Assembly (NCBI GenBank): GCA_035519475.1
Contig: DATIWI010000056.1
Span: 1 to 64,000 of the forward strand
Length of the DNA: 64,000 nucleotides
DNA from: Fen-1467 sp035519475
GTDB taxonomy: Bacteria > Verrucomicrobiota > Verrucomicrobiia > Opitutales > Opitutaceae
Direction of reading: 5' to 3'
Shown: positions 8,715 to 16,642 of the stretch, in pieces
Numbering within the stretch: the first letter of the stretch is position 1
Layout: each line of letters opens with the position of its first letter
Notes under the pieces: model-generated
Database searches by the model: none
What the model saw: only the letters and a program-made list of their open reading frames with translations
What the model was told of the DNA's origin: nothing
Made by a program: the position numbers and the translations under genes

Positions 8715-9284
8715 ATGAACACGGCGATCGACCGCAAAACCTTCCTCAAGAACTCGCTGAGCTGCGCTGCCGGGTGCCTCGCGCTGGCGACATGTCCCAG
8801 CGTCCTGCACGGCGCGCCGGCTGCGCCCGCCGCCGGTCCGGACGCCCAGTCGGCCACGACGATTCTCGATTGGCTGAGCCCCTTCATCGTGCGCGAGGAG
8901 CGGAACCTCAGTCGCGCCGACCTCATCAAGCTCCTCGAAGAGCGGGGCCGCCTGTGCTGCCGCAGCTTGGATTTCCGGCAGAAGCTGGTGGCCGAGAGCC
9001 AGGGCGACACCGACAAGCTGGTTGCATTGATGGGCAGGATTGTCGGGGCCGAGAACTGCCGCCGCGAGGGCGACACGATCGTGCTCGTCTACCCGATGAC
9101 CAAATGCGGCTGCGGGCGGACTCCCCAACGGGCGCCCGCCGCCGATGACCCCTACTGCGAGTGTTCGAAGGCGAACAATCAGAAGCTCTTCGAGATCGTC
9201 TCGGGCCGGCCGGTGCGCGTCGAGGTACTGGAATCGCCCCGCCGCGGCGGTTCGTGTTGCCGGTTCCGCATCCAGCTCGGGTGA
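8715..9284 (+). CDS. Cysteine-rich exported protein of unknown function
   Basis: Protein of 189 residues with a Tat-like N terminus (DRKTFLKNSLSCAAGCLALA; a lysine replaces the second arginine of the twin pair), so export is likely but the route uncertain. The mature part is helical at first (LSRADLIKLLEERGRLCCRSLDF). It then becomes cysteine-rich, with TKCGCG, YCECSKANN and GGSCCRFRIQ, enough ligands for a metal site or several disulfides. I do not recognise the function. It is divergent from the adenosine-specific kinase gene. Confidence 0.7.
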   Translation: MNTAIDRKTFLKNSLSCAAGCLALATCPSVLHGAPAAPAAGPDAQSATTILDWLSPFIVREERNLSRADLIKLLEERGRLCCRSLDFRQKLVAESQGDTDKLVALMGRIVGAENCRREGDTIVLVYPMTKCGCGRTPQRAPAADDPYCECSKANNQKLFEIVSGRPVRVEVLESPRRGGSCCRFRIQLG

Positions 9285-9336
9285 CGTTGCCCGCGCATCC
9301 GCCGCTCACGCGCGGCGCCCGCGTCAATGCGCCGGG

Positions 9337-9873
9337 TCAATCCGCCGCTCGCTGCCGGGAAAGGCTGATCGCGGGCGGATGGCCCAGCGTCTGCAGGACG
9401 ACACAGTAGCGTTCCGTCAGGCGCAGCAGCGTCGTCAGCTGTTCGTCGGAGGCGTCGGAGTGGAGATTGAAAACGAGCCGGATCCGCTGAAACCCCACCG
9501 GCACGTCCTTGACCACCCCCAGCGTGCCGCGAAAGTCGAGATCGCCCTCCGCGTGAACAGTTCCCTTCCGGATCGGCACGCCGATGGCCGTGGCCACGGC
9601 GTTGAGCGTCACGCCCGCGCAGGCGGCCAGCGCTTCGAGAAGCATGTCGCCCGAGCACGCGCTGCGGCCGTCGCCGCCGGTGGCCGGATGCAGGCCGGCC
9701 TGCACCAGGGCGCGGCCCGTCTGCACCGAACAGGTGACGCCCTCGCCCAAGGTTCCCGTAGCCCGGAGCGTGACCAGGGCGGCGCCGGGCTGTTCTCGGT
9801 AGCGCTCTTTGACGGGCGCCTGGAGCGAACGGAGTTCTTCTGCTTTCACGATGGTTCTCTTTGTTGGCTGCAA
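9337..9873 (-). CDS. OsmC-family protein
   Basis: OsmC/Ohr-fold protein of 178 residues. The first redox cysteine is in the helix LEALAACAGVTL (C85), the second in ERYCVVLQTL near residue 155; the spacing fits the OsmC pair that reduces organic hydroperoxides using lipoylated or dithiol donors. An extra cysteine C73 (SACSGD) lies just before. Start choice is ambiguous: ATG 9873 has a poor ribosome site, while a GTG at 9849 is preceded by AGAGAA. It faces a repeat-rich 587-bp gap upstream. Confidence 0.85.
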   Translation of the reverse strand: MQPTKRTIVKAEELRSLQAPVKERYREQPGAALVTLRATGTLGEGVTCSVQTGRALVQAGLHPATGGDGRSACSGDMLLEALAACAGVTLNAVATAIGVPIRKGTVHAEGDLDFRGTLGVVKDVPVGFQRIRLVFNLHSDASDEQLTTLLRLTERYCVVLQTLGHPPAISLSRQRAAD

Positions 9874-9975
9874 TCGCTTGGTGGGATCGGAGGGGAATCG
9901 GGGGCACGGGCGCGCCTGCGGTTATCGGCCGGTTCGAATGTCTGGGCATGCGGACACACCGACGACAAATGGGAA

Positions 9976-10140
9976 CGTATCGCGATCTCCGGGACGTCAA
10001 ATTCCCAGCGCGCTCCGCGGGCGGAACGCGGCGGCGCGGACGAGCCGCTCAGCGGTGGCAGCTACGGCACGGCGGCTGATCCACCGGGCACGCGCCTCGG
10101 AAGACATGTCAACTAATAGCTGACATGTGATTCTGTCGTC
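9976..10140. repeat. First copy of a ~165-bp direct duplication
   Basis: This stretch is repeated about 197 bp further on (10173-10338) with scattered substitutions. Both copies contain the word GGGCGGAACGCGGCGGCGCG, the string GATCCACCGGGCACGCGCCT, and the palindrome near the right end, then TTCTGTCGTC. It has no convincing coding capacity; the repeated peptide seen on the minus strand is a by-product of the duplication. Confidence 0.8.
10104..10128. repeat. Dispersed palindrome, copy 1 (imperfect)
   Basis: Inverted repeat with 12-bp arms around a single central base; reads ACATGTCAACTA-A-TAGCTGACATGT. One position is mismatched (C where the perfect copies have T). Member of the TGTCAACTAWTAGTTGACA family seen also at 10302, 28449 and 61753. 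Confidence 0.8.
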
Positions 10141-10172
10141 AGAGGCGAAGGGGCGGGGTGCCGGGCGGAGGC

Positions 10173-10338
10173 CGTATCGCGATCTGTGGGGCGTCAAATT
10201 CGTAGTGCGCTCCACGGGCGGAACGCGGCGGCGCGGACGCACCGCTCGGCAGTGGCAGCTTCGGTGCGGCGGGCTGATCCACCGGGCACGCGCCTCGGAA
10301 GACATGTCAACTAATAGTTGACATGTAATTCTGTCGTC
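10173..10338. repeat. Second copy of the ~165-bp direct duplication
   Basis: Counterpart of 9976-10140, offset by 197-198 bp. It preserves the same order of words and ends with a perfect version of the palindrome followed by TTCTGTCGTC. The two copies fill most of the 587-bp gap between the OsmC gene and the small membrane protein gene. Confidence 0.8.
10302..10326. repeat. Dispersed palindrome, copy 2 (perfect)
   Basis: Perfect inverted repeat with 12-bp arms and one central base: ACATGTCAACTA-A-TAGTTGACATGT. Each arm contains TTGACA reading outward, the sigma-70 -35 consensus, but no -10 box follows at 16-18 bp on either side. Confidence 0.85.
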
Positions 10339-10460
10339 GGGGCGAGGGTGCAGGGCGCCGGGTGGAGGCAGCCGACGATGCGAGGGTTCGGCGCAGGGCC
10401 GCGCCGGAGGAGGGAACCTCGGCGGTTGGCAGTGGCGGCGGCGGGGCTCCGGGCGGATCG

Positions 10461-10847
10461 TCAGGAGGCGAATCGATAGACGACGTACGGGAGCACTAGG
10501 AGCCAAACCAGCATCAACACCCAGACCCGGCCCCGGAGAAGGTTGTAGTCCATCCAGAGCCGGCGCCAGGTGAACTTTGCGACGAAGTGGCCGAAGAGAA
10601 GCTCGAAGGCGACCGTCAGGAGGAACCAGATGACGCCGATGGCAATCGCCTGCGCCGCTGACGTGGGCGGCCAGCGCAGGCTCAGCGCCCACGTGTAGAT
10701 CGTGAACAGGACGGCGCCGGTCAGCGTGGAGATCTGGTGCGCACGCAGCTCGGTGACGTACCGTTTGTAGCCCCGGTCGCGCGCGACGCCGTTGGCGATC
10801 GCGATAAATACCATGGGAACCCACGCGAGGGTATAGACCAGAACCAT
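10461..10847 (-). CDS. Small four-helix integral membrane protein, unknown function
   Basis: The 128-residue product is almost entirely hydrophobic with about four transmembrane helices: MVLVYTLAWVPMVFIAIANGVA, STLTGAVLFTIYTWAL, AIAIGVIWFLLTVAFELLFG and VWVLMLVWLLVLPYVVY. Positively charged loops (KRYVTELRAHQ, KFTWRRLWMDYN) lie between them. The start at 10847 is preceded by AGGAAGG, so the upstream extension to 10934 is rejected. No known function. Confidence 0.7.
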   Translation of the reverse strand: MVLVYTLAWVPMVFIAIANGVARDRGYKRYVTELRAHQISTLTGAVLFTIYTWALSLRWPPTSAAQAIAIGVIWFLLTVAFELLFGHFVAKFTWRRLWMDYNLLRGRVWVLMLVWLLVLPYVVYRFAS

Positions 10848-11067
10848 GGTTCCTTCCTCGCAAAATGGCGCGACAGATGTCAAGGGGCCGTGCGGGAAAT
10901 CCGACGCCGGCGCGCGAGCGCTGCGCGCCGCCAAGTTCCAACGGCGCCGGCCGCGCTTGTTGTTGGCTTGGCGCGACGTGGGCAGTTCGCGTCCGCCGCC
11001 ACCGGGCGCAAATGCGCAGATTTTGACTGAAGCGATGAAAGCAAGAAGTGCGTCATCATTCGCAGGA

Positions 11068-11084
11068 GACGAGCAGCGCTCGTC
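11068..11084. other. Short GC-rich hairpin
   Basis: GACGAGC and GCTCGTC form a 7-bp stem around AGC in the 285-bp gap between two divergent genes. No T-run follows on either side, so it is not a clear terminator. Confidence 0.35.
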
Positions 11085-11132
11085 CCGCAGGTGTGATTCA
11101 ATCTGATCGAGAGATTACCCCTCCCGCCTCCC

Positions 11133-12227
11133 ATGCCGCTACCCCCCGGGTCCCGTCGCCCGCTGCGGCGCGACCCTGCGACTCCTAACCGACAGTTTGC
11201 GTTCGCTTCGCCCGGCCGGCTGCCGCCGGCGATTTGCGCCAGGAGATTCCAGGCGCGCGGCCGGACCAGAGTCGGACTGCCGGTCGGGGTGCTCGCGGCG
11301 ATCCGCGGTTTCTCGTCGGTTTTGCTGCTGCTCGGCGCCGTCCGCCTCTCCGCTCAGTCCGCGCCCGGCAAACAATCGGGTCCGCCGGACAACACGATGG
11401 TGGTGCGGGGTGTCTTCGATACGCCCCTGCCCACGACCGAACCGCGGGGCCGATTGCGCGTGACGGCGCGCCCGCCGATCGGTGATTTGCTCGATCGCGA
11501 TTATCTGCGGCTGCCGATCGAGGGCGTTCTCGGCTTGACTCGAATCTGGGATCTGACCGCCGACGCCACCGGCTTTTTCTCCCACGGTCTGGGTTCGGAG
11601 AGTCTGTTTCACGAGGTCGGCCTCGCCTCGGCACACGTGGGGACGAAGTACCGGCTTGGCGACCTGTTTGGCCAGGATTGGGACACCGCGATTGGCGGGG
11701 GCTACACGACCCCCGTCGATCACCCGCCGGCGGACAGCACCGATGGGCTCAGGCACACCCGCAGCTTCCTGACCCTCGCCCATCCGCTCCCCAACCACCC
11801 GCAGATCCGCTTCTTTTCCAGCGTCATCGCTGACGTCGTCCGGGTGTCCTCCGTGGCCGGTCAGATTCAGGAAAACGAGCTGCGGCAAAACAACCTGCGC
11901 CTGGCGGCGGGGCTGGTCTGGGATCGCCCGCGGGTGCGTTACTCGCTGGAGGCGGTCTGTGCCACCACCCGCCTGATCGGTCACACCAATCACGACGTCT
12001 TCGGCCTCTATCCGGGAATCATTGTCAAGATCCCGGAGCGTTTCACGTACTGCGCGCGCGGCGAATGGATGGCGGGCTTGGCGGCGAAAGCCGAAATCGG
12101 CCCCGACGGCAGCCATTTCGGTCTCTCAGGGAAGATCAGGATCAACTTCGAATTCAATCGCCTCCTCCACCGTCGCTCGTCACCCCTGCCTAATGCGCCC
12201 AAGCCGCCGGTCGCCGCCGGCTCGTGA
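11133..12227 (+). CDS. Putative outer-membrane or periplasmic protein
   Basis: Hypothetical protein of up to 364 residues. The first ~50 residues are arginine- and proline-rich and unlike a start; a hydrophobic stretch (VLAAIRGFSSVLLLLGAVRLSAQ) looks like a signal peptide beginning at a GTG at 11289, so the true start may be there. The mature part has alternating hydrophobic and polar strands (for example RVTARPPIGDLL, HVGTKYRLGDLFG, WDTAIGGGYTTPV) and ends with KIRINFEFNRLL, suggesting a beta-barrel. No catalytic motif is visible. Confidence 0.6.
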   Translation: MPLPPGSRRPLRRDPATPNRQFAFASPGRLPPAICARRFQARGRTRVGLPVGVLAAIRGFSSVLLLLGAVRLSAQSAPGKQSGPPDNTMVVRGVFDTPLPTTEPRGRLRVTARPPIGDLLDRDYLRLPIEGVLGLTRIWDLTADATGFFSHGLGSESLFHEVGLASAHVGTKYRLGDLFGQDWDTAIGGGYTTPVDHPPADSTDGLRHTRSFLTLAHPLPNHPQIRFFSSVIADVVRVSSVAGQIQENELRQNNLRLAAGLVWDRPRVRYSLEAVCATTRLIGHTNHDVFGLYPGIIVKIPERFTYCARGEWMAGLAAKAEIGPDGSHFGLSGKIRINFEFNRLLHRRSSPLPNAPKPPVAAGS

Positions 12228-12727
12228 GCCGTCTCCCGCGCGGCGCCCACTCATGGCGGGACGTTGGGATGGGTGGTCGGATCATGGCATGCTGCCGACC
12301 TGCTGCGGCGATATGAATCGCCATCATCACATGGCCACTATTGCCGAATGTGAAGGTGTCGAGAGCGCGAGATTTGCGCCGCGCCGGTGCGAGCCGGCTC
12401 CGCTTTGCCCGCGCACAGCCAAGCGCCCCCGCTCGCGCCCGCCCAGCAACGATCAGCCCGCCGCCCGTACCCCGGCCTCGGCCCTGTCGCCGGCATTGCT
12501 GCCGTAACTGCCATCCTCGCCCCGGCCCCGGCTCCCTGACCAGCCCGCGGAAGATGCAATCCGCATAAGGCACAGCCCCTCGATGGTTAGGCCTTGTTCA
12601 ATAAGGCTTGGGTGCCGGCCTGGGGCGGCACACGACCCTCCGGGTTGGGCTTTCCCACATGCTGCCCCCCGATAGGCCGTGGCGGCACGATTGCTCGAAA
12701 GAGCTTTCCGCATGAGCCTCCCGATCC
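12228..12727. other. 500-bp gap with no supported gene
   Basis: No frame here has credible coding features. The only structure noticed is a small hairpin at 12591-12607 (GCCTT / AAGGC with a 7-base loop). It begins a stretch of lower GC that continues to about 13.95 kb. Confidence 0.5.
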
Positions 12728-13153
12728 CTATGGCATGATTTGCCGCCGCCTGCCGTCTTGGTTGGTTATCGTCACGGACGCTTCTCCGCCCTCTGCGTTC
12801 AAAACGAGGTACGTCGGATCGATTCCGCCAGAAAGATCGATTCCCGAACCTTGTTCAGTGGTAGCGATCTTCACTGAAGGCCTCCCATCCGGGCGAATGA
12901 GCCTGAAGACGACGGCCTCAGGAAACTTGCGCTCGCCTTGCTCTGTCAGCGAACCGTCCGGTCGGCGTGCCGGCCCCTCGGGAATCACTTGCAGCGACGC
13001 ACGAAGATGGCCCTGAGCATCCACGATCTCCAATGCACGGGCCCGAAGCACTGGAGCATCTGGCGCCGCCTGAACTGGCCGGACGGCCCTGTTCAACAAG
13101 AAGACAAGCAACCCGAAGTTAGCGAGCGTAAGAGCAACCAAAACGCGTTTCAT
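12728..13153 (-). CDS. Conserved exported hypothetical protein
   Basis: Protein of 141 residues with an N-terminal membrane anchor or signal (MKRVLVALTLANFGLLVFLL) and then a compact domain. That domain has the repeated pattern seen in a family of unknown function: VLRARALEIVDAQGHLRASL, VVFRLIRPDGRPSVKIATTE and LNAEGGEASVTITNQDG. GAGGAA lies just upstream of ATG 13153. Its base composition is less GC-rich than the flanking genes, consistent with acquisition by transfer. Confidence 0.72.
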   Translation of the reverse strand: MKRVLVALTLANFGLLVFLLNRAVRPVQAAPDAPVLRARALEIVDAQGHLRASLQVIPEGPARRPDGSLTEQGERKFPEAVVFRLIRPDGRPSVKIATTEQGSGIDLSGGIDPTYLVLNAEGGEASVTITNQDGRRRQIMP

Positions 13154-13495
13154 CACGATTTCCTCATGGGTCTGTCCGTTTCAAACATAGGTGCCGGCAA
13201 GGAACGGGAAGGAGCAGCAACCTCGTCGCAGGCTAGCCGGGTTCGCGCCTCGTCGAGGACTAGACACTTCGTAGGATTATATCAGCTTTCTGCAGATTGG
13301 CCAACGCTCAGAGGCCAGCCATGCCGGACGCAGGATGGCGACTGGAAAAAGGCCGCAATCCCGGCATCGGCAGCGGCGGGATGGGCTCTGAAGTCATAGG
13401 TATCGCAGCGCACAACAGCCGCCAACCGCCAAGAGAGCCGTGCATCCACCGACGAGAATAACACTCTCAGGGGGCCAGTACCTGAAGCCATCGCG

Positions 13496-13630
13496 CTAGA
13501 CTCGGAGCTCGTACCAAACCAAGTCTTCGTCCTCACCCAGATCCGAAAATGGCAGGATGCTCGCCTTGCCAAGCGACAGCCCCCGCACATCGAGGAAGCC
13601 AACCCAATATAAAATCGGATAGAGGGCCGA
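13496..13630 (-). pseudogene. Orphan coding-like fragment (possible gene remnant)
   Basis: One minus-strand frame, without a start codon, reads LYPILYWVGFLDVRGLSLG then KASILPFSDLGEDEDLVWYELRV before TAG 13496-13498. The balanced, protein-like composition contrasts with the arginine/serine-rich shadow frames around it. It looks like the C-terminal 40 or so residues of a protein whose front has been lost. An alternative 165-residue frame (13282-13779) over the same bases looks non-coding. Weak call. Confidence 0.25.
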
Positions 13631-13855
13631 TCAAAGCAGAACGTACGACAGGATATGGCCCATTTTCCGTTGAACAGTCTTGTTAGCGCTAGCTGATGTG
13701 ATCTCTTACAGGGTGCGGCATGAGGCCGAGACGCGCGTTTCAAGCGACGAATGTCCTTGGCGAGCAATCGCGGAATCACCCAAGATGGGGTTTTTGCGGG
13801 TGTTATCGATTCTGAGAAGAACTCAACTCGAAGCCGGGGTTCGCCGATTCATTCA

Positions 13856-13901
13856 GAAGCCGAGAGGCCACGAAACGGCCGGTCTCTCGGCTTCGTGGCC
13901 T
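13856..13901. repeat. Two mutually exclusive overlapping hairpins
   Basis: An 11-bp inverted repeat (13856-13866 with 13884-13894) overlaps a second 10-bp inverted repeat (13865-13874 with 13892-13901). Because they share bases, only one stem can form at a time. No T-run follows. It lies in the gene-poor, lower-GC patch. Confidence 0.5.
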
Positions 13902-13979
13902 GTGATGTGAACAAGGCGGGCGCAGCGAGTCTGCGCCCCTACGCATTGGCGGCGAGGCGGCAAGCGCCGGCCCCACAGG

Positions 13980-14015
13980 ATTCTGACCTTTGACTTCTGA
14001 CTTCCGACTTCTGCC
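13980..14015. repeat. Left word-repeat flank of the HD-domain gene
   Basis: A run of near-heptamers of the type TTCTGAC / TTTGACT / TTCCGAC ends right at the stop of the HD-domain gene. Its reverse complement has the same words (GAAGTCA, GAGGTCA) as the run at 14700-14775 on the other side of that gene. Confidence 0.55.
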
Positions 14016-14630
14016 TTACTCCGCCAGATGCCCGGCAGCCACGGTATCCGCAATCATGTGCTCCGCGTAGGCCCAGAGCGCCGCGGAGCCTTCGGCGATG
14101 TACGAGTTGCGGGCCAGCACCCGATCGCGCGTGACGCCGTGTTTGCGCCAGGCGGCGCCCTCGGTATGGCAGTTGAGCAGCATCGGCTGAAAGCGATCCA
14201 CCGCGGCCGCGAACTTCGCCTCGCGGGTCTGGCGCGCCTCAAACTCGTCCCACAGCGCGCGGAACTCGCGCGCCTGGTCGGCCGGCAGCAGGCCGAAGAT
14301 GCGGTCGGCGGCGACCGCTTCGCGTTCGTGCTGGTGAGCCATGGCCGCGGTGTCGTACGCGAACGTGTCGCCGGCATCGATCTCGACGAGATCGTGCAGG
14401 ATGAGCATCTTGAGCACGCGGAGCACGTCGAGTCGCGGCCAGTTGGCGTGTTCGGCCAGCGTGAGCACGATCAGGCAGAGGTGCCAGGAATGTTCGGCAT
14501 CATTCTCCGGCCGCCGGCTGTGGACGAGCACGGTCTGCCGGAAGATCTCCTTGAGGCGGTCCACCTCGACGATGAAGCGGATTTGTTGCACCAGACGTTC
14601 GCGGGCGGGCGCGGCGGGGGAGGGCGTCAT
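14016..14630 (-). CDS. HD-domain protein (YfbR/5'-nucleotidase-like)
   Basis: HD-superfamily phosphohydrolase of 204 residues. Metal ligands appear as H in NDAEHSWHLC, the HD pair in LILHDLVEIDAGD and a further acidic/His cluster (AYDTAAMAHQHE). This arrangement and length resemble the YfbR/HDDC2 group, which dephosphorylates deoxynucleoside 5'-monophosphates. ATG at 14630 is the natural start. The gene is bracketed by inverted runs of TTCTGAC-type words. Confidence 0.82.
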   Translation of the reverse strand: MTPSPAAPARERLVQQIRFIVEVDRLKEIFRQTVLVHSRRPENDAEHSWHLCLIVLTLAEHANWPRLDVLRVLKMLILHDLVEIDAGDTFAYDTAAMAHQHEREAVAADRIFGLLPADQAREFRALWDEFEARQTREAKFAAAVDRFQPMLLNCHTEGAAWRKHGVTRDRVLARNSYIAEGSAALWAYAEHMIADTVAAGHLAE

Positions 14631-14699
14631 GCCCGACGAAAAAGGCTGGAGGCCGGGAGGGCAAATTGGAAGCGTGGGAATAGGGGAGATGGGAGGCGG

Positions 14700-14775
14700 G
14701 AGGAAGAGGACAGAAGCCAGAAGCTGGAAGCCAGAAGTCAGAGGTCAGAGGCCGGAAGTCAGAAGCCGGAGGCCA
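14700..14775. repeat. Right word-repeat flank of the HD-domain gene
   Basis: Imperfect tandem words of the form GAAGCCA, GAAGTCA, GAGGTCA and GAGGCCG fill this stretch upstream of the HD gene. They are inverted relative to the run at 13980-14015. The 323-bp interval 14631-14953 between the HD gene and serA otherwise holds only the CCGTG words at 14814-14823; no gene is supported. Confidence 0.55.
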
Positions 14776-14953
14776 GCGTGTCGCGCCGGGGCCGGCGCTG
14801 CGGCGATCCGTGACCATCCGTGCTTATCAATGGTTCCGGGCGATCTCCTTCCGCCTCAGGATCCTCTGTGATCGATGTCAGGTCCGGGCGCGCCCTTGAT
14901 CTCCGGTATTGCGTTCCCGCGCCGGGCACTTTTCCGTCAGGGGCTTTATCCCG

Positions 14954-16543
14954 ATGAAAATCCTCGTTGCCGACAAGATCTCGCCCAAAGGCGTCGCGCT
15001 GTTGCGCAGCCAGCCCGGTTTCGAAGTCGTGGAGGCGTACAACTCGCCGCGCGAGAAACTGCTGGAGCTGGTCAAGGACGTGCAGGCGATCGCCGTGCGC
15101 AGCGAGACCAAGGTGACCGCCGAGGTGATCGCGGCGGCGGCGAAGCTGCAGGTGGTGGGCCGGGCGGGCGTGGGCGTCGACAACGTCGATGTCGAGGCGG
15201 CCACCGAGCGGGGCGTGGTCGTGATGAACACGCCGTCGGGCAACACCATCGCCACGGCGGAGCTCACGTTCACCCACATGCTGTGCGGCGCCCGGCCGGT
15301 GCCGCAGGCCGTCGCTTCCATGCGCGAGGGCAAATGGGATCGCAAGACCTTCGCGGGGATCGAACTCTACAAGAAGGTGCTCGGCATCATCGGCCTCGGC
15401 CGCATCGGCGGCGAGGTCGCCCGCCGCGCCCAGGCGTTCGGCATGCGCGTGCTCGCCTATGACCCGTACCTCGCGCCCAGTCGCGCCAAGGTCATGCAAG
15501 TCGAGCAGGTCGAGCTCGACGCGCTGCTGCGCGATTCGGACTACATCACGGTGCACATTCCGCTGACCGAGCAGACCCGCTACATGATCGACGAGGTGGC
15601 CCTGGCGAAGACCAAGAAGGGCGTTCGGCTTTTCAACTGCGCCCGCGGCGGCATCATCAAGGAGACGGCGCTCGTCGCCGCGCTCAAGTCCGGCCAGGTT
15701 GCTTCGGCCGGGTTGGATGTCTACGAGGATGAGCCGCTCGCGGCGGACCACGAGCTGCGCCGGTTGCCCAATGTCATCCTCACTCCCCACCTCGGCGCCT
15801 CGACCGCCGAGGCACAGGAGAGCGTCGGCATCGAGATCGCCGAGGCCATCATCGACGCGCTGCGCGGCGGCATCATCCGCAATGCGGTGAACATGCCGTC
15901 GATCGACGCGGCTGCGCTCAAGGTGCTCGGACCCTACCTGGACCTCGGCGCGAAGCTCGGCACGCTCGTGCAGCAGATTGCGCCCGCCCAAGTCGACCGC
16001 CTGCGGATCACCTACTGGGGCCGGATGGTCGATCTCGACGCCGACGCCGTTACGCGCAGCATCCAGCGCGGGTACCTCCGGCGGATCAGCGGCGAGGAGG
16101 TCAATTTCGTCAACGCGCCGGTGCTGCTGCAGCGGCTGGGCGTGCAGGTCGAGGTGATCAAGTCGGCGTCCGAGTCGGACTACACGGAGCTGATCCAGAT
16201 CGAGACCCAGGGCGCGGACGACCGGGTCTACTCGGCGGCCGGCACGCTCATCGGCAAGGGCAACAACCCGCGCATCGTGGGAATCAACGGCCGCGACGTC
16301 GAGGTGGTGGCCGTGGGCAAGCTGCTCGTGCTCGAGAACGTGGACGTCCCGGGCATGGTCGGCACCGTGGGGACGATCCTGGGCAAGGACGGGGTCAACA
16401 TCGCCGACATGTCCTTGAGCCGCCTCAAGCGCGGCGGCACGGCCTACATGGTCGTGCGGGTCGACAGCGAGCCGAGCCCGGCCGCGCGGGACGAGATCAA
16501 ATCCAATCCGGCCATCAAGATGGCGAAGTTCGTCCAACTGTGA
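14954..16543 (+). CDS. serA: D-3-phosphoglycerate dehydrogenase
   Basis: First enzyme of serine synthesis, oxidising 3-phosphoglycerate to 3-phosphohydroxypyruvate with NAD+. The 529-residue product is the long form: catalytic/NAD domain with GLGRIGGEVARRA near 148, active-site NCARGG, DVYEDEP and TPHLGAST. An intervening ASB domain (about 320-450) follows, then a C-terminal ACT domain (VDVPGMVGTVGTIL), which in this family senses serine. The frame extends to 14909, but ATG 14954 (MKILVADKIS) is family-like. It begins a plus-strand run of amino-acid genes. Confidence 0.95.
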   Translation: MKILVADKISPKGVALLRSQPGFEVVEAYNSPREKLLELVKDVQAIAVRSETKVTAEVIAAAAKLQVVGRAGVGVDNVDVEAATERGVVVMNTPSGNTIATAELTFTHMLCGARPVPQAVASMREGKWDRKTFAGIELYKKVLGIIGLGRIGGEVARRAQAFGMRVLAYDPYLAPSRAKVMQVEQVELDALLRDSDYITVHIPLTEQTRYMIDEVALAKTKKGVRLFNCARGGIIKETALVAALKSGQVASAGLDVYEDEPLAADHELRRLPNVILTPHLGASTAEAQESVGIEIAEAIIDALRGGIIRNAVNMPSIDAAALKVLGPYLDLGAKLGTLVQQIAPAQVDRLRITYWGRMVDLDADAVTRSIQRGYLRRISGEEVNFVNAPVLLQRLGVQVEVIKSASESDYTELIQIETQGADDRVYSAAGTLIGKGNNPRIVGINGRDVEVVAVGKLLVLENVDVPGMVGTVGTILGKDGVNIADMSLSRLKRGGTAYMVVRVDSEPSPAARDEIKSNPAIKMAKFVQL

Positions 16544-16642
16544 GGAGGTACAACAGGTGGAACGCGACCTCCGGGCGCGTTCGCAAATTCCAGTTGAAAT
16601 GAAAGCGCGTCGGGACGCCGCGCTCCACCATTATTGATCTCC

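Noticed and set aside
9997..10941. 314-codon minus-strand frame with an internal repeated peptide (CQLLVDMSSEARARWIS)
   Set aside because: The peptide repetition is explained by the ~165-bp DNA duplication, and the frame overlaps the small membrane protein gene.
12585..12607. GTTAGGC followed by a small hairpin, suggestive of an integron attC site
   Set aside because: No partner RYYYAAC box at the right distance and no integrase in the window; the hairpin is too small.
13282..13779. 165-codon minus-strand frame
   Set aside because: Composition is Ser/Arg/Cys-rich with no start context or family resemblance; a neighbouring frame over the same bases is more protein-like, but only as a fragment.
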